Source: Patella vulgata (taxonomy: Eukaryota > Mollusca > Gastropoda > Patellidae). From it: DNA of 64,000 bases. Position numbers and translations under genes: made by a program. The stretch lies in the NCBI RefSeq assembly GCF_932274485.2, contig NC_065884.2, forward strand, positions 39,327,540-39,391,539. Reading direction: 5' to 3'. The notes beneath the pieces were generated by a model. The model was not told the origin of the DNA. It did not search any database and saw nothing but the letters and a program-made list of their open reading frames with translations. Positions 47,796-58,339 of the stretch are shown piece after piece. The first letter of the stretch is position 1. The number at the start of each line of letters is the position of its first letter.

Positions 47796-50324
47796 ATGGC
47801 GAAATTGGCCCCACCAGAAACATTTCACTTTAATAAACCGACAGAGTGGCCAGAGTGGCGACAACGATTTAGTAGATACAGACTAGCGTCTACATTACAT
47901 AAAGAGGATGGCGATGTTCAGGTCAGTTGCTTAATATATTCAATGGGAATGGATGCTGAAAATATATTTAAAACTTTTACATATTATGATGAAGACGAAA
48001 ACGCCATGGATTATGATGTTGTGCTGGGAAAATTTGATGACTATTTTATTCCGAAACGGAATGTGATATTTGAACGATCGGTCTTCCATCAATGTGACCA
48101 GAAATCTGGTGAAAATGTCGAATCGTGTTTGCGCCATTTATACGAGTTATCAGAACATTGTGATTTTAGTGAAAAGGAGGAGAGAATCCGGGATAAACTC
48201 GTAATAGGATTAGAAGACAAAACTGTATCACAAAAATTACAAATGGAGTTAGACTTAACTCTTACATACGCTGTGGATATTGCGCGAAATCATGAATTAG
48301 TGAAAAGCCAGAATAATTCGTCGCAGATAGAATTATCGGAGATGAAGAAAGCGCTAGACGCTATAGGAGCAAACAAGGGACATTATCGTGAAAGTCATTG
48401 GAGACCCCGAACAAATTCTTATCAGGATAAAGCTGGAAAACCATGGAATTCATTCAATAAAGGATCAAGTAACCCAAGATACCAAAACAGATATAGCGCT
48501 AATAATTTTAATTCCAGATATCAGTATAATCATAGTAAATCTTCACATAGGAACTGTAGTCAGTGTAATAGGCGTCATAGACCAAAAGACGGATGTCCTG
48601 CTGAAGGTGCGACGTGTAGGAAGTGTAATAATGTTGGACATTTTGCAGTAAGATGCAAGTCAGAATTTATTAGAGAAATTCAGGTCAGCCCATCGATATC
48701 AACTAATCCGGAAAATAATGTTACAGCTGTCAATCAAATTGGCAACAATGTTGCAGACAAAGTGGTAAATAACAATTGTATGGAGGGTCGTCAGGGACAA
48801 AATACTGACTGTTTGTTTCTTGGTTCGGTTGATGATATTAATCACTGTTCAGATGATTTTGAGCCAGTTTGGCAAGTACAATTAAAAGTTTGCGGAAATA
48901 GTGTTAACTTCAAAATCGACTCAGGAGCTGATACATCAGTTTTATGTGAATCTACTTATAATGAACTTACTTCTAAGCCACAATTGAGACCATCTAATAT
49001 TTTGTTAAGTAGCCCAGGAGGGGATTTGGTCTGTAAGGGATATTTTATTGTAGAAACTAAGTATAAAAATCAACGGTTTAGTTTTCCTGTGTATGTTGTG
49101 ACGGGACAGATAGCTCATAACTTATTAGGTCGCGCTACGGCTGTTCAAATGGGACTTACTTATCGCATTGAAAATTTAGATGATGTTTTTGGACCAATTG
49201 GATTAATAAAATGTGATCCTGTCCATATATCTTTAAAGGAAAACTCCACTCCTTATGCTGTATATTCCGCGAGACGAATCGCAATACCGCTTCAGAGTAA
49301 AACTGAAGATGAAATCAGGAGGCTGGTCAACAATGATATCCTTGAACTGGTTACGGAACCATGTGATTGGTGCGCGCCGGTAATTCCTGTTCTAAAGAAA
49401 TCCAATGGGAAAGTTAGACTATGTGTAGACCTCAGACAATTGAATAAAGTTGTCAAACGCGAAAGGTATGTTTTACCAACCTTTCAAGACATTTTAAGCA
49501 AACTCTCTGGAGCCAAATATATATCTTCTTTGGACGCCTCGAGCGGATTTCATCAAATACCTTTAGATGTAGAGAGTAGAAAGCTTACCACGTTTATTAC
49601 ACCCAGTGGGCGTTATAGGTTTAAAAGATTACCCTTCGGAATTACTAGTGCACCTGAAATATTCACTCGGATAATGAACGGTGTGTTATCAAATTTAAAT
49701 GGAATAGCTATTTATATGGACGACATATTCGTATTTGGAGCTACATTAGAAGAACATGACAGAAATTTAGAATCAGCTTTAAAGAGAATAAAAGAAAGTG
49801 GTCTCAAATTGAATAAAAGTAAATGTTTATTTAGACAAACTGAAGTTAACTTTTTAGGACACAAATTAACGCAAAACGGTATTGCTCCTCATCCAGACAA
49901 AGTTTCCGCATTTAACAATTTACAGGCCCCGAATTCGGTAGCTGAATTACGTCGGATTTTAGGTATGATAAACTACATCGGATGTTATATTCCAAATTTA
50001 TCTGATGTTTTGCAACCGTTAAATAATCTTCTTAGAAAAGACGTCGTATGGATATGGGGAGCCGCCCAACAATCCGCATTTCAACAAATTAAGGAACTGA
50101 TAACTTCAAGTTCTGTCTTAGCAGTGTTTGATATTACGAAACCAACTATGGTGAGCGCAGACGCAAGTCAATATGGCATCGGGGGAGTTATTCTACAATT
50201 ACATGAACAAAATTGGAGGCCCGTTGCATTCTGTTCAAGAACTTTAACGGATTCAGAAACTCGATATGCCCAGATAGAAAAAGAGTGTTTGTCATTAGTT
50301 TGGGCTTGCGAAAAGTTTAAGTAG
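47796..50324 (+). pseudogene. gag-protease-reverse transcriptase region of the gypsy element (fossil)
   Basis: An 842-codon stretch. Residues 1-250 are a gag-like region opening MAKLAPPETFHFNKPTEWPE, rich in Asn, Ser and Arg towards the end. A zinc knuckle CRKCNNVGHFAVRC lies at about 274-287, preceded by a Cys/His-rich CSQCNRRHRPKDGC. The aspartic protease motif KIDSGADTSVL is near 373-383. The reverse transcriptase has LRQLNKV, SSLDASSGFHQI, LPFGITSAPEIF and the catalytic YMDD (about 640-643). It runs into an RNase H start (VSADASQYGIGGV). Gag and pol being in one frame is usual for mag-like elements. The element as a whole is broken. Confidence 0.93.
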
Positions 50325-50376
50325 TTTAACCGATACCTCTGTGGATTAGAATCGTTCACACTAGTAACTGATCATA

Positions 50377-51263
50377 TACAACTGGTGGTAGTTTTTTCTT
50401 TGATGTCCATAGCAGTTATATCTCATAACAACCTGCCATGACGTCATCACAGGTTGATGTATTCGTCCATATCAACCGCTGATGACGTCATGACAGGTTG
50501 ATATTTCATATCAACCGCTAATGACGTCATCTCAGGTCGATATATTCAGCTCATATCAACCGCTGATGACATAGATGATCGAAATAAAACAAAAAACACA
50601 GAAATAAATTTTTATTCTTTTGACAATTAAAAAATGTTATGGTACAGTTTGTAACATTCCGGGCCGAAATAGACGGCGTACTTATCGGCATATTTAAATC
50701 GATTATCCATACTCCATGTCTAAGATATCTTTCAGAATTTTCTTTCCGTCCACACACTCCTAGACTTGAACTTATTTATCGTTCAAGAGTTCCTTTATAA
50801 AGTATTTTAAAACAGTCGGTCAAATCCTTCTCTGAACATACCGAAAACCTTCAATCATGGTTCACTATCAGAAATCTTGGAAAAGATTGCCTTTTGGTCC
50901 AAATTTTCTGCAGGCTTTGGATAGATCCTCGTCGATATTTGCATTCACATCTATTCCATCGTCAATATGTTGGCTAAAAAGGATTGATTATTCGTCTGAC
51001 TTCGTATTACTATCCATTTTGTTTTTGCTTTCAATTCAATAGTCCAAAATGGCGACGTATAAACAAAAACATGCACGTAATTGCGCGTGATTACTTCGGT
51101 AATTTTCGCTATTTGGCGGAAACTATCGAGCAATTATCCAATCGTTGTTGCCTTTTAATGGAAGAGCCCATTAAATTTAAGGGTGAAATGGCGTTGTATA
51201 TGTCGGATATAAACCTACTCGCGTTCTCTACCATATCAACCTCGGGTAGGTTAATATCCTATA
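50377..51263. mobile_element. 887-bp unknown insertion inside the pol region, with TGACGTCA repeats
   Basis: It separates two parts of the RNase H region and is bordered by CATA on each side (50373-50376 and 51264-51267), a possible 4-bp target duplication. The left end holds about four units of an ATATCAACCGCTGATGACGTC-like repeat with three perfect TGACGTCA palindromes (50439, 50483, 50522) and a decayed fourth (about 50569). No terminal inverted repeats are evident, and no protein is recognised on either strand. It could be a non-autonomous element or a captured host fragment. Confidence 0.65.
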
Positions 51264-51281
51264 CATAAACCACTAGTTCCC

Positions 51282-52521
51282 TTGATAAATAGGAAGGATA
51301 TCGACCAGATTCCAGTACGCTGTCAACGTATGTTGATGCGTCTGATGAGATATAACCCAGTTGCCGAATATTCGCCAGGAAAAACGATGATTATTAATGA
51401 TACTCTTTCCAGAAGTCCTCAAATAGACAAGAGTTATGATGATATAGAAGAAGAAATTAAAGCTTACATTAGTCCGGTTGTTAGTTCATGGCCAGCATCG
51501 GATAAGCAATTAGAAAATATTCGCCAGTCAACGTTAACAGACGAAACGTTGCAATCAGTTTTAAGATATGTTCGCGAAGGATGGCCTGAATATAAATGTT
51601 AGACAAAATTTATTAGAATATTTCTCAGTTCGAGAACGCTTAAGCGAAATCAATGGATTATTAACAGTTGGAAGTCGTGTCGTTCTTCCCGTTTCCATGC
51701 GGAAGGAGATGATTGGCAGAATTCATGATGGGCATTTAGGAATTACAAAATGTCACGAACGCGTTAACATGAGCATTTGGTGGCCAGGAATTATCAAGGA
51801 CATAGATTATAAAGTTTTAACATGCGAGTTCTGTCAAGGAAATAGATCAATCAAAGAAAAGAACCGTTACTTCCAAATCAGCTACCTGATCGTCCTTGGC
51901 AACATTTAGATCTATTTACTTTTAATAATAACAGTATATTGTAATCGTAGACTATTTTTCGAGATATCTTGAGGTTTTATATTTAAGTAGTACTACCAGT
52001 AGTAATACCATTCATAAGTTGAACTTCTTACAACCGACAACGGTCCACAATTCATTTCAGCCGAGTTTGTAAAATTTTGTAGTGATTACGGTATAACGCA
52101 CGTAACTACCAGTCCTTATTTCCCACAAGCTAACGGAGAAGCAGAGCGAGCTGTTAAGACTGCTAAAAGTATACTACAACAGAGTGATCCAGCATTAGCA
52201 TTATTGATATATAGGTCTACTCCTCTCCAAGTTACAGGATCAAGCCCCGCTCAATTATTAATGGGACGACAAATCAGAACCACGTTACCAACTCTTTCGA
52301 AAAATCTTAAACCAAGATGGCCGAATCTCCAGGATGTAAGAAGAAGAGATAGTGACAGAAAGCAGTGTTCACAACGAAATTTTAATAAACATTATTCAGC
52401 ACGAAATCTCTCAGAACTGAAACCAGGTGACAGAGTATTTGTAAAATTAGACTGGGAGAAACGTGGAACGCCAGGGACCATAGTTAGTAAATGTAATCAA
52501 CCGAGGTCGTATATATGGTGA
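51282..52521 (+). pseudogene. RNase H end and integrase region of the gypsy element (fossil)
   Basis: Recognisable pieces are the RNase H end (RCQRMLMRLMRYNPVAEYSP), the integrase zinc-binding domain (GHLGITKCHERVNMSIWWPG, followed by CEFCQGNRS), the integrase core (TTDNGPQF, SPYFPQANGEAERAV), and a C-terminal region (LKPGDRVFVKLDWEKRGTPG). No chromodomain is seen. Order and motifs are typical of Ty3/gypsy integrases. The region is broken; the pieces lie in more than one frame. Confidence 0.88.
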
Positions 52522-52827
52522 GAACCAGATTTGGATTATTTAGGCGAAATCGTCGTCACCTATACCTCGACAATTCCGTTAATTTTCATGGTAATCATTC
52601 CGATGAAGACCCAACTGATTGGACTGATATACATGATCATGCATCTCACAAACCAAACATCGTTCAACAAGAACTTCTACCACCAGATCCAGTACAACCT
52701 TAACGTCGCTCAGGTCGCGAAATTATAAAGCCTTTGCGATATCGTGATTAAAGAACAATCGACATCGTGTTTGTTTATCTGTTTCTAATACTTGAATATT
52801 ATAGTTGTTTGGTAAATAACGTTATTA
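52522..52827. other. 3' untranslated part of the gypsy element
   Basis: Between the end of the integrase region and the Tc1-like insertion. It contains an acidic/polar short open stretch and AT-rich DNA up to the TA target at 52826-52827; the other side of this target is at 57441. Confidence 0.55.
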
Positions 52828-53129
52828 TACTCAGCCAAATTAAAAACTTGACACTGATGAATTTCAACAAATTTTTTTTTTCTGGTAAGTCAAATAAATT
52901 TTAAAGTGTTTCTAACGATAGTAAGTAGTAAGAAGCCTTTAATTTCATAAAATTGTAAAGTCACGTGGATCACGTGACTTTTGAGCATATAAAGATGAAA
53001 AACCTGAAAAACACGTGCAAACACAAACTCGTGAGGTCAATCGATGCAAGTTTTCTTAAACTGAACACGCACACGTACTTGAACTAGAAAAAAACAAATT
53101 AAAATTGTTATTTTCATCTTTGTTAGAAA

Positions 53130-54012
53130 ATGCCGCGCCTTTCAAATGTAGAACGTCTACGTGCTATAGGTAGGCTCTATGCTGGTCAGTCTGTGGTCAA
53201 TGTTGCAAGAGCCTTTAATTGTCCACGCCAGACAATAATTAATCTTAGAATGAGAGTGCTTCAAACTGGAACTATTGCCGACCGCCCAAGTACGGGAGCG
53301 CCACGTGTGACGTCACTCCAGGAAGATCAAGAAATACGATTACGTCATCTTAGAAACAGATTTGTCACTGCAACCTCCACAAGTAGAGACACACAAGACA
53401 CATAAGATTTACTCAAAGACAGTGGAATTCGGTTGTCTTTAGAGACGAATCTCGATTCACTTTGAGATTTGCCGATGGCAGGGTCCGAGTGTACCGCAGA
53501 CGAGGTGAACGTTACGCTCAAGTATGCGTCAGAGAAGTTTACCGATTTGGTGGCGGCAGCGTCATGGTTTGGGGTTCTTTTTGTGCACATGGACGTTCTC
53601 CTCTTGTTGTTGTCCAAGGGAACTTAAATGCTGTCCAGTACAGGGATCAGATTTTGCAACCTGTTTTTCTTCCGTTTATGCAGAGACATGGGCCTAGACT
53701 AACGTTTCAACAAGACAATGCTCGACCCCATACAGCAATTGCTACCCAGAATTTTTTAAGAAATGCCTGTGTCCAAGTCCTGGATTGGCCGTAGCTTAGC
53801 CCCGACCTTAATCCTATTGAACACATCTGGGACGAACTGGGTCGACGTGTTCGTCAGCAAGTGAATCCACCACTGACGTTGCAGGACCTTCAACATGCTC
53901 TTGCTGAGCAGTGGCGACGTCTTCCTCGGGTAGTGTTTACTAATGTTCTGAGATCCACGAGAAGACGTTGTGTGGCAGTACGAGACGCTAGAGGAGGCCA
54001 CAACCGTTACTA
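53130..54012 (+). pseudogene. Broken Tc1-like transposase, third family
   Basis: The N-terminal part (53130-53405) opens MPRLSNVERLRAIGRLYAGQ with a helix-turn-helix (VVNVARAFNCPRQTIINLRM) and RPSTGAPRVTS linker. About 40-50 residues of the second DNA-binding region are then lost and the frame changes. The catalytic part has VFRDESRF (first Asp), GGGSVMVWGSF, FQQDNARPHT (second Asp) and LSPDLNPIEHIWDELG (Glu). A TAG stop replaces the residue after DWP at about 53793-53795. Spacing between the last two acidic residues is 34, so the ancestor was DD34E. It ends DARGGHNRY. MPRL starts and RGGH.RY ends are shared with the element at 13475-14975, so the two families are related. Confidence 0.92.
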
Positions 54013-54260
54013 AACGTGGCGCCCCCACAGGCTGCACACATGAAAGTGCTCTCACTAAAAAGTGATAGTAATGCTGATATACTTTAAGTTTGTGTTATTT
54101 GGTTGAATATTTTGATGTGTAAGATGTAGTAGCTCATACCTATCCAGTTTTCAAAAACTTTTTGTGTTTGGATTTGGAGGAATTTAGAAGTGTTTTTCGT
54201 CAATAGACATATAACTATTTTATTTCTGATATCAACTCAACCTCTATCTGTGTTGATGAA

Positions 54261-55466
54261 ATGGTGACAACAATTCATTCTGTACTGATTAGATTAATAT
54301 GTGATTCCCTTGTATCTGAATACATCATGATTGCTTACTCACGACAACAACTCTTGGATTATAGCCACTCAAGTGTTACAAGATTATCTCCAACTGACTT
54401 TTCTACTCTAAAAGAATGTAATATTCTTAAGAAATTCAGAGGAAAAAGATCTGGCAATAAGAAACCTACTGGCAAACATGTAAATTCAAAAATAGTTTTA
54501 CGTGTTAATCTGTGGAATGCTCAGTCAGTACGAAATAAAACTCTGGAGATTTATGATTACGTGATCGAATCAAAAACAGATATTTTGTTTATAACTGAAA
54601 CTTGGCTATCAAAAAATGGAGACGAGTCTAAATGTGTAGAAATGACCCCACCGGGCTACAAGCTAATACAGTTTCCACGTTTACTAAGGGGAGGAGGAGG
54701 AATTGCTGTAATGTATAGGGACATTATTCTACTGAATGTCTCACAACTAAAAACTAACTTCATCTCCTTTGAACATTTAACTGCAATAATTACTTCTGGA
54801 AAGATCACAATCAAGATTATTTGTATCTACAGACCACCACCATCGCGAAAAAATAAACTAACTGTGTCTGATTTTGTCAACGAATTTACAACTTTCTGCG
54901 ATATCACTGATTCAAAAGATAACACAATTATCATTGGCGATTTTAATGTTCATTATGATGTTTCTGATAATTCCACTACAAAACAGATTTCACACGTTTT
55001 ACAATCCTGTGATCTAAAACAGTATGTAAAAACATCAACTCAAAAGGCAGGGCATATCATTGATTGGGTTATCTCAAGAGACAATCATCTTATCCATGAT
55101 CTACAGGTTATTGATAAACAAATGTCTGATCACTCAATTATCTCTTTTGATGTCAATTTCACAACGCTTCCATCAAAGAGGACTGGAGTTATTTTTAGGA
55201 ATTTTAAAAATATAAACATCGACGATTTCACGTCTGATCTCTCAAACTCTGTTTTATTGTGTAATCCACCTGATGATGTAGATGACTTAGTTGACTTGTT
55301 CGACACCACACTACTGGATATTTTAAATAAGCACGCCCCTATACACACTAAGAAACTTAGTCAGCACTTATCTACGCCATGGTATAATGAAGACGTTGCA
55401 ATCTCCAAGAGACATAGAAGAACTGCAGAGCGTAGATGGAAAAAAATCTGGCTTAGAGTTTCATAA
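54261..55466 (+). CDS. LINE endonuclease part
   Basis: 401 codons. The endonuclease/exonuclease/phosphatase fold nicks target DNA to prime reverse transcription. Key residues are visible: N86 in LWNAQSVRN, E113 in LFITETWL, D227 and N229 in IIIGDFNVH, D268 in HIIDWV, and D290-H291 in MSDHSII, the usual catalytic set, so the domain appears intact. The end, AERRWKK then IWLRVS, leaves the family consensus. A run of seven A (55440-55446) has probably gained one base, since removing the shift would lead into SGLEFHKQMF of the downstream frame. The first about 80 residues carry no domain; the true start could be any in-frame Met near 54261-54340. Confidence 0.88.
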   Translation: MVTTIHSVLIRLICDSLVSEYIMIAYSRQQLLDYSHSSVTRLSPTDFSTLKECNILKKFRGKRSGNKKPTGKHVNSKIVLRVNLWNAQSVRNKTLEIYDYVIESKTDILFITETWLSKNGDESKCVEMTPPGYKLIQFPRLLRGGGGIAVMYRDIILLNVSQLKTNFISFEHLTAIITSGKITIKIICIYRPPPSRKNKLTVSDFVNEFTTFCDITDSKDNTIIIGDFNVHYDVSDNSTTKQISHVLQSCDLKQYVKTSTQKAGHIIDWVISRDNHLIHDLQVIDKQMSDHSIISFDVNFTTLPSKRTGVIFRNFKNINIDDFTSDLSNSVLLCNPPDDVDDLVDLFDTTLLDILNKHAPIHTKKLSQHLSTPWYNEDVAISKRHRRTAERRWKKIWLRVS

Positions 55467-57333
55467 ACAAATGTTCAACAATGCTCGTAATGATATAAAC
55501 CGCTGTATTAAAAAGGCTAAATCTACCTACCTGATTACAGAGATTTCCAAACACTCTAAAAATCCCAAAGCGCTTTACTCTACATTGGATGTTTTATTGG
55601 GTAAGAAGTCTGAAGTCGTATTGCCTCAAGGTGAAGATCTACATGTCGCCAACAGTTTCAGTTCATATTTTTCCGAAAAAATTTCAAAAATTCGAGAAAG
55701 TTTCGATTCTACTAGTGATGTGTTGTCTGTTGCAGAATTCCCAGGTGCCAAATTGCAAGCCTTTGCTGATGTCACAGAAGCAGATGTTAAAAACATCATT
55801 CTACATTCGAAGCCAACCTCTTGCCAACTAGATGTTCTCCCTACAAAGTTCCTTCTCAAAATATTGGATGTGATTCTGCCTATCATTACTAAAATCATTA
55901 ATCAAAGTCTAAACTCCGGAACTGTTCCTAAATGTTTCAAAAGGGCTGTTGTAAAACCCCTTCTTAAAAAACCATCATTGGATTCTGAGGTGTTTAACAA
56001 ATATCGCCCTGTTTCAAATTTGCCATTCCTTTCCAAAGTTTTAGAAAAAGCAGTCGAAATACAACTTGTTGAGCATCTCACCTCGTTTGGACTACTTGAC
56101 AAATATCAGTCAGCTTATAGAGAAGCCCACAGCACTGAAACCGCCCTAATTTGTGTTCTTGATAACACAAAGATGTCTGTCGATGCTGGAAATATCGGTT
56201 TGCTAGTGCTTCTAGATCTGTCTGCAGCATTCGATACCATAGACCACAGAATACTGCTTGATCGGCTGCAACTGGAATACGGTTTAGACAATAGTGTCTT
56301 GAAATGGTTCTCATCATATCTGACTGATAGGAAACAATGCGTAGAAATAAACAAGGTGAATTCTGGTAGTTTATTTATTTCGTGTGGTGTCCCCCAGGGA
56401 TCTGTTTTGGGACCCATTCTTTTCACCATGTACACACGATCACTAGGCAAGGTTATTCGCGAGGAGCATGTTGATTACCACGCCTATGCAGATGACACTC
56501 AACTTATTGATAGTTTCCATACCGATCTTCAATACCAAAAGTCTGTATGTCTGAACATGGAATCTTGTATTGATGCAGTCAAAACTTGGATGTCCTCAAA
56601 CATGCTTAAGTTAAACGATTCAAAAACTGAAGCCTTGTTAGTAGCTCCAACGCAAAGACTAAAAAAGAGCCACGCAGATGTTAACATCGGCCAGTCCACC
56701 ATATATTTTTCTGATACTGTGAAGAATCTTGGTGTCTTCCTGGATTCTGGACTAACTATGGAGAAACACATTAGTTATTTATGCTCAATCTGCAATTTTC
56801 ACTTGAGAAACATAGGTGCAATTCGTCATTTTCTGACAAATGAATCCGCAGCAATTTTAATCAGATCTTTGGTAATGTCACGATTAGATTACTGCAACAG
56901 CTTACTAACTGGTGTGTCATTGGAGCAGTTATCCAAATTACAAAAATTACAGAACAGAGCAGCCAGAATTGTGACCAGAACTAAACCGCGAGAACACATT
57001 ACTCCAGTATTGAAATCGTTGCATTGGCTACAAGTTCGTGAAAGGATTGATTATAAAATTCTGTCGCTCACCTACCAATCAGTCCACAAAACCTCTCCAG
57101 ACTACATTCAAGATCTCACAGTACAATATGTGCCGAACAGAATGCTAAGATCTTCAAAGCAATCACGTTTATATAAACCTGACATCAATTTAAAAACATT
57201 TGGTGCGCGATCGTTTGGTTATACATCAGCTGCTTTGTGGAATGAACTACCCGAAGATATCATAAGTTCCTCATCACTAGATATATTCAAATCAAGAATA
57301 AAAACTTACTTATTTAGACGCTATATAAAATAG
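55387..57333 (+). CDS. LINE reverse transcriptase part
   Basis: 648 codons in the +1 frame relative to the endonuclease; the first 20 residues overlap that frame and are not genuine. The RT domain covers about residues 185-450: YRPVSNLPFLSKVLEK (206-221), LLVLLDLSAAFDTIDH (272-287, first catalytic Asp 277), GVPQGSVLGP (334-343) and AYADD (366-370, catalytic Asp pair). The C-terminal region has MSRLDYCNSLLTG, LQKLQNRAARIV and SLHWLQVRERIDYKILSLTY, then ALWNELPEDI, the typical tail of CR1, Rex1 and related LINEs. The frame is open throughout, so apart from the one-base shift upstream the copy looks recent. Confidence 0.9.
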   Translation: MKTLQSPRDIEELQSVDGKKSGLEFHKQMFNNARNDINRCIKKAKSTYLITEISKHSKNPKALYSTLDVLLGKKSEVVLPQGEDLHVANSFSSYFSEKISKIRESFDSTSDVLSVAEFPGAKLQAFADVTEADVKNIILHSKPTSCQLDVLPTKFLLKILDVILPIITKIINQSLNSGTVPKCFKRAVVKPLLKKPSLDSEVFNKYRPVSNLPFLSKVLEKAVEIQLVEHLTSFGLLDKYQSAYREAHSTETALICVLDNTKMSVDAGNIGLLVLLDLSAAFDTIDHRILLDRLQLEYGLDNSVLKWFSSYLTDRKQCVEINKVNSGSLFISCGVPQGSVLGPILFTMYTRSLGKVIREEHVDYHAYADDTQLIDSFHTDLQYQKSVCLNMESCIDAVKTWMSSNMLKLNDSKTEALLVAPTQRLKKSHADVNIGQSTIYFSDTVKNLGVFLDSGLTMEKHISYLCSICNFHLRNIGAIRHFLTNESAAILIRSLVMSRLDYCNSLLTGVSLEQLSKLQKLQNRAARIVTRTKPREHITPVLKSLHWLQVRERIDYKILSLTYQSVHKTSPDYIQDLTVQYVPNRMLRSSKQSRLYKPDINLKTFGARSFGYTSAALWNELPEDIISSSSLDIFKSRIKTYLFRRYIK

Positions 57334-57361
57334 TTGCCTTAAACCATGGACCTTATAATAT

Positions 57362-57673
57362 ATAAGGTCCATGCTTAAACCAAATATTAAAAATCTAGTC
57401 CCAAAAATCCAGAGTGTCAAGTTTTTAATTTGGCTGAGTATATTATGTTTCAGTTATAGGACACTTGAAGATATAGACACTATAGTAATTATGGTCAGAA
57501 TTTAAGATTTTGTTACTATAAGGTCCATGCTTAAACCAAATATTAAAAATCTAGTCCCAAAAATCCCGAGTGTCAAGTTTTTAATTTGGCTGAGTATATT
57601 ATGTTTCAGTTATAGGACACTTGAAGATATAGACACTATAGTAATTATGGTCAAAATTTAAGTTTTCGTTACT
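57362..57673. repeat. Tandem duplication of a 156-bp block (57362-57517, 57518-57673)
   Basis: Both units run ATAAGGTCCATGCTTAAACC ... GTTACTATA. Each contains the end of the LINE tail, the right terminal repeat of the Tc1-like element, and adjoining gypsy sequence. The duplication is therefore later than all three. Units differ by only a few bases. Confidence 0.95.
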
Positions 57674-57682
57674 ATATCCTTT

Positions 57683-57693
57683 AAGAAGGGAGA
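57683..57693 (+). promoter_or_regulatory. Polypurine tract of the gypsy element
   Basis: AAGAAGGGAGA directly before the 3' LTR (TGTTGCATAAATG), where plus-strand DNA synthesis is primed in LTR elements. Confidence 0.85.
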
Positions 57694-58339
57694 TGTTGCA
57701 TAAATGAGTTCAGAAGTAACACTTATATGATAATGACTATTAATACAATATCGAATATTGAAACAGACTATAGTTCTGCCTTACAAAGTATTGCACGGGT
57801 TCTTGTACGAAAACGGGGAGCTGTAAGCATGTTGGACCAAGCTGGGTCGCAAGATTGTTTTTACTTAAAGATACATTATGGGAGATAAGATAAAGAGAGA
57901 TGGTAGTTCTCGCTATAATAGTTAAAAACTAGATAGTGTAAAGGTAATTTGCTGAAAATTTCAGTCAAATTGATCCACTCTGAGCCGAGAAAGAAGCGGG
58001 TGAAATTTTTGCATAGTCTCGGTCATCATTACTAAAATCATTAATATAAACAGTTTAGTCTCGATTATCCACTTTTTCTGATTTAATTATCAACGGCCGT
58101 TAGCGGCATATAGGAATCTAATCCAGCCAACATCGAAGGCTAGCCTTGACATCGAGAGTTTATTGTGGTCTGGATAAGTTAATTAATGTCTAATTGATAA
58201 TTTAGATAACATTTCAGGCCTAAAGAAAGACTTTTAATAAGCAGATTTTGCTCTTGCATAATGCATGTTTAATAAATATATTAAGATAGCCTACATTGAT
58301 GAGTCTGTATAATAATATCCACAGCATATTGATAGAACA
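57694..58339 (+). repeat. 3' LTR of the gypsy element, containing a MITE
   Basis: Same start (TGTTGCATAAATGAGTTCAG) and end (ATAGAACA) as the 5' LTR. A 400-bp TTAA-flanked MITE at 57869-58268 lies inside. The target duplication AATGT follows at 58340. Confidence 0.92.
57869..58268 (+). mobile_element. TTAA-flanked MITE (piggyBac-like ends), copy 1
   Basis: Bounded by TTAA at 57865-57868 and 58269-58272. Ends AGATACATTATGGGAG and the imperfect complement CTCTTGCATAATGCATGT. The matching place in the 5' LTR reads TTTTTACTTAATAAATA with a single TTAA, so the empty site is preserved. The TTAA duplication is typical of piggyBac-type elements. Related copies in the other orientation lie at 59926-60320 and 60594-60958. 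No coding sequence. Confidence 0.85.

Larger units (their letters stand above)
54070..57380 (+). mobile_element. LINE (CR1/Rex1-like, Jockey group), nearly full coding region
   Basis: Non-LTR retrotransposon with an apurinic-type endonuclease followed by reverse transcriptase. It is inserted between the transposase and the right end of the Tc1-like element. The 5' boundary lies in 54050-54260 and the 3' boundary in 57334-57412. No separate first reading frame is seen, so it may be 5'-truncated. After the stop a strong hairpin (GGACCTTAT ... ATAAGGTCC, about 57348-57370) forms the start of the 3' tail. Confidence 0.85.
52828..57440 (+). mobile_element. Tc1-like DNA transposon, third family, carrying a LINE insertion
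   Basis: The left end TACTCAGCCAAATTAAAAAC (52828) has its exact complement at 57413-57440 (GTTTTTAATTTGGCTGAGTA). TA flanks both sides (52826-52827, 57441-57442). Between them are a broken transposase (53130-54012) and a CR1/Rex1-type LINE (about 54070-57380). Without the LINE the element would be about 1.3 kb. It sits in the gypsy element upstream of the polypurine tract. A further copy of the right inverted repeat at 57569-57596 arises from a 156-bp tandem duplication. Confidence 0.88.

Noticed and set aside
55438-55450. Programmed -1 frameshifting in the LINE
   Set aside because: The downstream frame is reached by skipping one base or going back two, not by a simple -1 slip; a one-base insertion is simpler.
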